From Geodermatophilaceae bacterium (lineage in GTDB: Bacteria > Actinomycetota > Actinomycetes > Mycobacteriales > Geodermatophilaceae), in assembly GCA_013696785.1 (NCBI GenBank), contig JACCXW010000225.1:1-5527 (forward strand): a stretch of DNA of 5,527 bases, written 5' to 3'. The notes beneath the pieces were generated by a model, which saw only the letters and a list, made by a program, of their open reading frames with translations, searched no databases and was not told where the DNA came from. Position numbers and translations under genes: made by a program. Shown here piece after piece: positions 1 to 4,424 of this stretch (its first letter is position 1; each line of letters begins with the position of its first letter).

Positions 1-1
1 G

Positions 2-199
2 CCGCACGCTGCGCGACGTGGCTGCGCGGAGCCGACTGCGGCTGGGGCTGCGGAACCTGGCCGCGGGCCTGTCCGGCGCGACGGTGCCGGCAGGGCGACG
101 GCGCACCGGCCCCCGCGAGCGCTGAGAGCCGGCCGAAGCCGCGGCTCCCAGCGGCAGAGCGAGCGCGACGGCAGGGCCGATGACCAGGATTCGGCGCAT
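2..199 (-). CDS. Possible secreted protein N-terminus (3' partial; alternative to the forward frame)
   Basis: Reading leftward from an ATG at 199-197, the first 23 residues are MRRILVIGPAVALALPLGAA followed by ASA. This is a well-formed Sec signal peptide: basic n-region, hydrophobic core and an A-S-A cleavage site. It is preceded by GGGG about six bases before the ATG, a weak Shine-Dalgarno. The hydrophobic part lies almost entirely in bases 131-199, outside the competing forward frame. The sequence after the cleavage site (GSQRSRGPVRRRPAG...) is very rich in Arg, Ser and Pro and looks like an antisense shadow. The gene, if real, would be divergent from the HAD hydrolase. It is uncertain and function cannot be assigned. 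Confidence 0.3.
   Translation of the reverse strand, partial: MRRILVIGPAVALALPLGAAASAGSQRSRGPVRRRPAGTVAPDRPAARFRSPSRSRLRAATSRSVR
3..125 (+). CDS. C-terminal end of an unidentified protein (5' partial)
   Basis: An open frame enters from the left edge and stops at TGA 123-125, giving 40 residues. They begin RTLRDVAARSRLRLGLRN, continue with a small Ala/Gly/Leu-rich stretch, and end in an Arg-rich tail (GRRRTGPRER). About nine in ten codons end in G or C, as expected of a real gene in such DNA. The other frames here are also GC-rich, so this is weak support. Arg-rich tails are common at actinobacterial C-termini. No family can be named from this fragment. It conflicts with the reverse-strand signal-peptide-like frame over the same bases. 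I slightly favour this one, because the reverse frame becomes a low-complexity Arg/Ser/Pro sequence exactly where the two overlap. Confidence 0.42.
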   Translation, partial: RTLRDVAARSRLRLGLRNLAAGLSGATVPAGRRRTGPRER

Positions 200-257
200 G
201 TGAGCCCCGTAAGAATGTCCCGCGACAGTGGCGGATACCCGCTGCGGAGCCTCGCCG

Positions 258-263
258 TAGGCT
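258..263 (+). promoter_or_regulatory. Candidate -10 box for a leaderless HAD transcript
   Basis: TAGGCT fits the actinobacterial -10 pattern TANNNT. It ends eight bases before the GTG at 272, so transcription would begin at or next to the start codon. That would explain why no Shine-Dalgarno precedes this GTG; the nearest GGAG, at 246-249, is too far away. Leaderless messages are common in actinobacteria. No convincing -35 box was found, so this is tentative. Confidence 0.3.
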
Positions 264-271
264 CACTGCCC

Positions 272-904
272 GTGAGCCCGACCGCGCTGATCGTCGACTA
301 CGGCGGCGTGCTGACCTCGCCGTTGAGCGGGACCGTCGACGCGTGGCTGGCCGCGGAACGGATCGAACCCGACCGCTTCCGCGCCGTGATGCGCGAGTGG
401 TTCGGCCTGGAGGCGGCGCACAACATCGCCCACGACCTGGAGACGGGCCGGATCACCCCCGCCGACTTCCAGCCCCGGTACGCCGAGGCGCTCCGGCGAG
501 CCGACGGATCGGTGCCCGAGGCAGAGGGTCTGCTGGAGAGGATGTTCGCGGGTTTCCAGACCGAGCACCGGATGCTGGACGTGCTCAGGTCGGCCCGCCG
601 GCACGGACTCAGAACCGCATTGCTGTCCAACTCCTGGGGCTTTGACTACCCGCGGGATGGCTGGGACGGGCTCTTCGACGCGGTGGTGATCTCCGGTGAG
701 GTGGGTATGCGCAAGCCCGAGGCTGAGATCTATGTGCACACCGCTGGCGCGCTCGGTGTCGCGCCCGCGGACTGTGTCTTCGTCGACGATCTCGGTCCGA
801 ATGTGCGCGCCGCGGTCGCCATCGGCATGATCGGGATCCGACACGTCGACGTGGACACCACGATCGAGGAGCTGGAAGCGATCTTCGCCAAGCCGTTCCG
901 CTGA
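272..904 (+). CDS. HAD-family hydrolase (HAD-IA-like phosphatase)
   Basis: A 210-residue haloacid-dehalogenase-superfamily hydrolase, probably cytosolic, acting on an unknown phosphorylated or related small substrate. All four HAD motifs are visible. Motif I is VDYGGVLTSP with nucleophile D9. Motif II is ALLSNSWG with S119. Motif III is GMRKPE with K148. Motif IV is VFVDDLG with D172/D173. A helical cap of about 80 residues lies between motifs I and II (W48-F90 region), as in subfamily I. In motif I the usual second Asp (DxD) is Gly (DxGG), which also occurs in some YihX-like and other HAD-IA members. I chose the GTG at 272 because the core strand ALIVDYGG starts a few residues later. The in-frame GTG at 200 would add 24 residues that look unrelated to the fold. 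The next gene begins 51 bases downstream on the same strand, so cotranscription is possible. The substrate cannot be inferred. Confidence 0.9.
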   Translation: MSPTALIVDYGGVLTSPLSGTVDAWLAAERIEPDRFRAVMREWFGLEAAHNIAHDLETGRITPADFQPRYAEALRRADGSVPEAEGLLERMFAGFQTEHRMLDVLRSARRHGLRTALLSNSWGFDYPRDGWDGLFDAVVISGEVGMRKPEAEIYVHTAGALGVAPADCVFVDDLGPNVRAAVAIGMIGIRHVDVDTTIEELEAIFAKPFR

Positions 905-940
905 TCGCGTGACCGCCGTGTAACGATGGCGTGAATCACA

Positions 941-945
941 GGAGG
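941..945 (+). promoter_or_regulatory. Shine-Dalgarno deciding the acyltransferase start
   Basis: GGAGG lies ten bases before the GTG at 956 but only one base before the in-frame GTG at 947. Only the start at 956 has workable spacing. This trims three residues (M-P-R) from the longest possible protein and gives MADRLSALDLSFLYLEEP. Confidence 0.7.
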
Positions 946-955
946 TGTGCCCCGC

Positions 956-2344
956 GTGGCGGATCGGCTCAGCGCGCTCGATCTGTCGTTCCTCTACCTC
1001 GAGGAGCCGACGACACCGATGCACGTGGGCGGGTTGGTGGTGCTGGCGCCGCCGAAGACCGGATTCGACTACGACAAGCTCGTCTCTCTCATCGAGGGCC
1101 GGATCGCGTTGGTCCCGAGATACCGCCAGAAGATCAAGAACGTCCCGGCGCATCTGGCCAATCCGGTCTGGGTCGATGACCGGGATTTCGACGTTACCTA
1201 TCACGTGCGGCGCTCGGCCCTGCCCAAGCCGGGCAGCGACGCCCAGCTGCGGGATCTGGTCGCCCGGCTGATGTCCCGTCGGCTGGACCGGCACCGCCCG
1301 CTCTGGGAGATCTACCTGGTCGAGGGGCTGGCCCGCGGCCGGATCGCCCTGATTACCAAGACCCATCACGCGATGGTGGACGGGCGCAGCGCCGTCGACC
1401 TCGGGCAGGTGCTGCTCGACGTCACCCCGGTGCCGCGCCAGACCGGCGAGGACCTGTGGATGCCGGCCCCGGAGCCGGGCAGGGTCGACCTCGTCGCCGG
1501 AGCGATCGGGGATTACGTCCGCCGCCCGACGGCCGTCGTGGACACCGTGCGCTCCAGCGTCGCCGACGTCCGCGCGACGACGAGCCGGATCGCCGGTGCC
1601 GTCGTCGGGCTCACCTCGGCCGCCCGGCTGGCGACGCGACCGGCCCCGACGAGCCCGCTGAACGCCAAGATCGGCGAGCAGCGCCGGTTCGGCGTGGCCC
1701 GTACGTCGTTGGCTGACTACAAGCGGGTCCGCAAGGCACACGGCGGGACGGTGAACGACGTCGTACTGGCTACCGTCTCGCTGGCCCTGCGCAACTGGCT
1801 ACTGTCCCGTGGCGAGCCGGTGACGCCGAAGACGACCGTGCGGGCGATGGTGCCGGTCTCGGTCCGAGCCGATTCCGAGAAAGGCGCCCTCGGCAACCGG
1901 GTCTCCTCCTACCTCGTCGACCTGCCGGTGGGGGAGGCCAATCCCAAGGTCGTGCTGTCCCAGGTCAGCTATTCGATGAAGGCGCACAAGGAGTCCGGTC
2001 AGTCCGTCGGCGCCGACGCGCTGATCGCACTGTCCGGTTTCGCGCCCCCGACGTTGCACTCGATGGGCGCGCGCGTCGCCAGCGGATTCAGTCGCCGCTT
2101 GTTCAACGTCGTCGTCACGAACGTCCCCGGCCCGCAGTTCCCCCTGTACGCCGGCGGCGCGAAGCTGCTGGAGATGTTCCCCGTCGTACCGCTGGCCAAG
2201 GGTCAGGCGGTGTCCATCGGCCTCACGTCGTACAACGGCGGTGTCTTCTACGGCCTGAACGCCGACCGCGACGCGATGGGCGACGTAGACGTGCTCGGCG
2301 CCCTGCTCGAGGAGTCGCTGACGGTCCTGCTGGAGACGGTATGA
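956..2344 (+). CDS. WS/DGAT O-acyltransferase (wax ester synthase / diacylglycerol acyltransferase)
   Basis: A 462-residue enzyme of the bacterial WS/DGAT family, usual length about 450-480. The family transfers the acyl group of acyl-CoA to diacylglycerol or a long-chain alcohol, making triacylglycerol or wax ester at the membrane or lipid-droplet surface. The active-site motif HHxxxDG is intact as HHAMVDG, H137-G143, with the second His, H138, as catalytic base. Other family landmarks are the N-terminal LDLSFLYLEEPTTPMHVGG, PLW at P115-W117, the ND pair at N267-D268, and NVPGPQFPLYAGG from N389. The tail YGLNADRDAMGDVD also fits the family's C-terminal domain. There is no signal peptide. 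Its TGA overlaps the ATG of the patatin gene (ATGA, 2341-2344), implying translational coupling. Mycobacterial relatives are called tgs, but the sequence does not say which paralogue this is, so no symbol is given. Substrate preference is open. Confidence 0.95.
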   Translation: MADRLSALDLSFLYLEEPTTPMHVGGLVVLAPPKTGFDYDKLVSLIEGRIALVPRYRQKIKNVPAHLANPVWVDDRDFDVTYHVRRSALPKPGSDAQLRDLVARLMSRRLDRHRPLWEIYLVEGLARGRIALITKTHHAMVDGRSAVDLGQVLLDVTPVPRQTGEDLWMPAPEPGRVDLVAGAIGDYVRRPTAVVDTVRSSVADVRATTSRIAGAVVGLTSAARLATRPAPTSPLNAKIGEQRRFGVARTSLADYKRVRKAHGGTVNDVVLATVSLALRNWLLSRGEPVTPKTTVRAMVPVSVRADSEKGALGNRVSSYLVDLPVGEANPKVVLSQVSYSMKAHKESGQSVGADALIALSGFAPPTLHSMGARVASGFSRRLFNVVVTNVPGPQFPLYAGGAKLLEMFPVVPLAKGQAVSIGLTSYNGGVFYGLNADRDAMGDVDVLGALLEESLTVLLETV

Positions 2345-3285
2345 GGAGAGGGCTCGTCCTCGGGGCGGGGGGTGTTCTCGGATTCACCTGGACCGTCGGC
2401 GCGCTGCACGCCCTGGAGCAGTGCCTCGGGATGGACGTCCGCGACATGGATGTCATCATCGGCACCTCGGCCGGGTCGATCATGGCAGCGATGCTGGCCA
2501 ACGGCGTGTCGCTCGACGCGGTCTTGCGCCACCAGCGAGGCCGAGCCCTGCCTGACGACGTCGAGATCGACTGGAACTACGACAGCGACTCCGGCAGTGC
2601 ACTACCGCCGCTGCCGATGCTGGGTCTCGGCAGTCCGCGGCTGCTCTTGCGCGTCGCCCGTCATCCGAGCCGGTACCCGCCGTTCACGGCGGCAACCGCG
2701 CTGCTGCCGAAGGGGCGGGGTCGGCTCGCGCCCGTCACGAACATGGTCGAGCGGATCAGCCACTCTCCCTGGCCGCAGCGTGAGACCTGGATCGTCGCGG
2801 TGGACTACACGACCGGCGCCCGGATGGTCTTCGGCCGGAACGGGTCGCCGGACGCGCGCCTGTCCGAGGCGGTGACCGCGTCCTGTGCGATCCCCGGCTG
2901 GTATGCGCCCGTCCGCATCGGCGGCCGGCTGTACGTCGACGGCGGCACGCACTCGCCGACGTCACTGGACCTGCTCGCCGGCGGCGGGCTGGACGAGGTG
3001 TTCGTGCTGGCCCCGATGGCAGCCTCGGGCTATGACAAGCCGTGGTCGTTCGTCAGCCAGGTCGAGCGGAGCATCCGTCGTACGGTCAGCCGGCGGGTGC
3101 AACGAGAAGCGGAAAGGGTGACCCGCTCGGGTACCGCGGTGACGCTGCTGGCGCCGGGACCCGAGGACCTGCGGGCGATCGGAGCGAACATGATGGACCA
3201 TCGGCGTCGCCGCGCCGTGCTGCGCACATCGCTTCTCACAAGCTCCGACGCGCTCCGGGCCCGGCGCAGCGATCTCAGCGCGTGA
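2341..3285 (+). CDS. Patatin-like phospholipase/lipase
   Basis: A 314-residue patatin-family serine acyl hydrolase, of a kind that releases fatty acids from phospholipids or neutral lipids. The N-terminal oxyanion-hole loop is GAGGVLG (G8-G14). The nucleophile elbow is GTSAG with Ser43. The dyad Asp is D200 in YVDGGTHSP, the DGG form seen in many bacterial members. The region from about residue 240 is basic (RSIRRTVSRRVQREAERV) and ends with MMDHRRRRAVLRTS, a pattern I associate with actinobacterial homologues. No signal peptide or clear membrane span is seen, so it is probably cytosolic or lipid-surface associated. Its ATG overlaps the acyltransferase stop by four bases, and its TGA overlaps the next gene's GTG by three. 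Coupling to a triacylglycerol/wax synthase suggests lipid turnover or remodelling, perhaps supplying acyl groups or diacylglycerol. That role is inference. Confidence 0.93.
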   Translation: MRRGLVLGAGGVLGFTWTVGALHALEQCLGMDVRDMDVIIGTSAGSIMAAMLANGVSLDAVLRHQRGRALPDDVEIDWNYDSDSGSALPPLPMLGLGSPRLLLRVARHPSRYPPFTAATALLPKGRGRLAPVTNMVERISHSPWPQRETWIVAVDYTTGARMVFGRNGSPDARLSEAVTASCAIPGWYAPVRIGGRLYVDGGTHSPTSLDLLAGGGLDEVFVLAPMAASGYDKPWSFVSQVERSIRRTVSRRVQREAERVTRSGTAVTLLAPGPEDLRAIGANMMDHRRRRAVLRTSLLTSSDALRARRSDLSA

Positions 3286-3779
3286 GGATCTACCTGCCGG
3301 CCACCGTGCCGATGCTGCGTGAGCTGCTGGACGAGGCTGAGCTCGGCCCGCCGCCGCTGCGCGCGTTCGCCGTCACCCCCGCCGTACGGGAGTGGTATCT
3401 CGACGCCGAAGTCGAGGAGCTCGAGTACGCCGCGCTGCGCGAGGCCGCGGCGGCCAGCCTGCGCCTGCTGGACACCCATCCGACGGCGGCGCGACGGCGA
3501 GTCGTCGTGGTCGCGGATGTGCCGGACGAGCAGGTCAAGCCGCGGTCCGATCTCGAACGGGCCGTCGTGGAGGTCTCCGCATCCGTGCCGCTGCGGCTGG
3601 TCGCCGCGGTGCACGCCGACACCGCCGATGCCGAGCCGACAGTCCGGGCGGCGGCGAACGTCGTCCTGGAGGCCGATCTCGGCAGTGCCGATTCACAGTT
3701 CATTGTGGACGAGGCGGAGGGGTACGAGCTGGCGTGGTACGCCACCCAGGAGATCGGCGCGTTGATCGAACTGCTCTGA
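3282..3779 (+). CDS. DUF6912-like small actinobacterial protein, function unknown
   Basis: A 165-residue acidic protein. It begins MRIYLPATVPMLRELLDE and contains FAVTPAVREWYLDAEVEELE (about residues 28-47), a helix AALREAAAASLRLLDTHP, and then RRVVVVADVPDE. This pattern matches the actinobacterial family I recall as DUF6912, which has no established function. I could not run a profile search, so the family name is a recollection. The GTG at 3282 shares bases with the TGA (3283-3285) of the patatin gene, which fixes the start and implies translational coupling. A longer upstream extension of this frame runs antisense to nothing useful and inside the patatin gene, so it was discarded. There is no signal peptide or membrane segment, so it is probably cytosolic. 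It is the last gene of the coupled set. A regulatory or structural role in the lipid operon is possible but unsupported, and the association may be merely positional. Confidence 0.85.
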   Translation: MRIYLPATVPMLRELLDEAELGPPPLRAFAVTPAVREWYLDAEVEELEYAALREAAAASLRLLDTHPTAARRRVVVVADVPDEQVKPRSDLERAVVEVSASVPLRLVAAVHADTADAEPTVRAAANVVLEADLGSADSQFIVDEAEGYELAWYATQEIGALIELL

Positions 3780-3910
3780 CGGCCCAGGTGTGTTGAGGCT
3801 CGGCATGGGGCAATCGCAGGATGTCCGCCTCCGGCCAACCGCCTCCGTCGGCAGTGTGGGGATCGCCGTCTCGCTGCGTCGATTCGTCAGGAGACCCGCT
3901 CACAAGCGGG
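3780..3910. other. Intergenic stretch after the lipid operon
   Basis: These 131 bases follow the DUF6912-like stop. No frame on either strand gives a recognisable protein. The only structure seen is the hairpin at its right end (3895-3910). Together with the remnant that follows, the gap without an intact gene spans 3780-4095. No tRNA, riboswitch or direct repeat was recognised. Confidence 0.5.
3895..3910 (+). terminator. Short GC hairpin, possible operon terminator
   Basis: CCCGCT, loop CACA, AGCGGG forms a perfect six-base-pair stem with a four-base loop, about 115 bases after the DUF6912-like stop codon. No T-run follows, so it is not a classical intrinsic terminator. Actinobacterial terminators often lack the T-run, but a six-pair stem in GC-rich DNA can also arise by chance. 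Confidence 0.25.
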
Positions 3911-4057
3911 ATGTGGGTGGACAACGCGAGCATCGTGACCGGCAACGCCGCGGCGTTCAACGCCGGCCACGGTATCGAGGCCTACTGCTGCGTGGACGGC
4001 GGCGGGAACCGTGCACGCGGCAACCGGGAGAACCCGCAGTGCGTCGGCGTCGCCTGC
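3911..4057 (+). pseudogene. Remnant of a right-handed parallel beta-helix protein (C-terminal end)
   Basis: About 49 codons read MWVDNASIVTGNAAAFNAGH, then GIEAYCCVDGGGNRARGNRE, then NPQCVGVAC. This closely follows the end of actinobacterial secreted right-handed beta-helix (pectate-lyase-like, PbH1-repeat) proteins. There, a last coil of the form V-x-G-N-x-A-x-x-N-x-x-x-G-I is followed by GGGN-x-A-x-GN-x-x-x-x-C-x-GV-x-C close to the C-terminus. Such proteins normally have several hundred residues with many repeated coils. Here the sequence before residue MWVDN shows no coils in any frame. After the final Cys the frame runs on for 33 codons of unrelated sequence to a stop at 4154-4156, instead of stopping promptly. 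No good ribosome binding site precedes it. I therefore call a decayed fragment, not a small gene. An unusual short protein cannot be fully excluded. Confidence 0.6.
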
Positions 4058-4095
4058 TTGCGCTGCAACCGAACGTCTGGCGTTATGCCTACTGA

Positions 4096-4308
4096 TCAGT
4101 CCACCGGGAAGATCTCGCAATCGGGTAGCTGGTCAACACACGCGACGAACTCGTGAGCCGCCAGCTCGCTGTAGAACCAGCCAGACGTGACGTACTCCAC
4201 CTGGAGCCCGGCCCATTCGTAGCGACCCGCCTCCCGGACGTTGATGATCACGACAAGTTGAACGCTCGAGTTGGGGGTAACCCGATACCCGGCCAGCGCG
4301 CTGAGCAT
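4096..4308 (-). CDS. Small protein of unknown function (70 aa)
   Basis: A reverse-strand gene from ATG 4308-4306 to TGA 4098-4096. The product starts MLSALAGYRVTPNSSVQLVV, includes REAGRYEWAGLQVEYVTSGW, and ends EFVACVDQLPDCEIFPVD. I do not recognise the family. The central part alternates hydrophobic residues like beta strands and the end is acidic, so it is a probable cytosolic beta-rich domain. Support for the gene comes from AGAGGGG (4322-4316) seven bases before the ATG, an upstream extended -10 candidate, about four in five codons ending in G or C, and a balanced amino-acid mix unlike the Arg/Pro-rich shadows nearby. The frame is open farther upstream, to an ATG at 4395, but that extension passes through the Shine-Dalgarno and -10 signals and looks non-coding. 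It points away from pruA and ends against the beta-helix remnant. It could itself be a truncated domain of a larger family. Confidence 0.6.
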   Translation of the reverse strand: MLSALAGYRVTPNSSVQLVVIINVREAGRYEWAGLQVEYVTSGWFYSELAAHEFVACVDQLPDCEIFPVD

Positions 4309-4315
4309 GACCGCG

Positions 4316-4322
4316 CCCCTCT
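4316..4322 (-). promoter_or_regulatory. Shine-Dalgarno of the small reverse gene
   Basis: AGAGGGG on the reverse strand sits seven bases before the ATG at 4308. It is the main reason for choosing this start over the longer frame that opens at 4395. Confidence 0.5.
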
Positions 4323-4333
4323 GCCGGTGACGG

Positions 4334-4342
4334 ACCGTAGCA
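4334..4342 (-). promoter_or_regulatory. Candidate extended -10 promoter of the small reverse gene
   Basis: On the reverse strand the bases read TGCTACGGT, matching TGnTANNNT. Transcription would start near 4327, leaving a leader of about 20 bases that contains the Shine-Dalgarno. No good -35 box is seen, which extended -10 promoters can tolerate. It lies in the same gap as the pruA leader, for which I found no convincing promoter. Confidence 0.35.
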
Positions 4343-4412
4343 CCGAGTGGGCCTGTCGGAGCGGCGTGAGCGTGACACGATGGATGCCTCGCCAAGGACG
4401 TCGAGTACCCCC

Positions 4413-4418
4413 AGGAGA
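4413..4418 (+). promoter_or_regulatory. Shine-Dalgarno of pruA
   Basis: AGGAGA lies six bases before the GTG at 4425 and fixes it as the start. The resulting N-terminus, MDAVTVTPLPVNEPVLTYAP, fits the family. Confidence 0.75.
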
Positions 4419-4424
4419 ATCGCC

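Noticed and set aside
131..199. Reverse-strand MRRILVIGP as the start of a P-loop kinase (topology-modulation-like)
   Set aside because: The opening resembles that family, but no GxxGxGKS/T Walker A motif follows in any frame. A signal peptide explains the hydrophobic run better.
909..940. Possible promoter (TAACGAT) and short inverted repeat (GTGA-A-TCAC) before the acyltransferase gene
   Set aside because: The box does not fit TANNNT in register, no -35 is properly spaced, and the four-base repeat arms are too short to count.
263..1741. A 492-codon open frame on the reverse strand covering the HAD and acyltransferase genes
   Set aside because: It is antisense to two clear genes with intact motifs, its composition is Arg/His/Gly-rich without recognisable domains, and long antisense frames are expected in GC-rich coding DNA.
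3944..3957. Perfect 14-base palindrome AACGCCGCGGCGTT as an operator or recombination site
   Set aside because: It lies within the beta-helix remnant, where it encodes family-like residues (GNAAAF), and it is made of common GC-rich codons, so chance is sufficient.
3790..4095. A 101-codon forward frame in the gap after the lipid operon
   Set aside because: It is Arg-rich with no recognisable motif or ribosome binding site. The neighbouring frame carries the beta-helix similarity.
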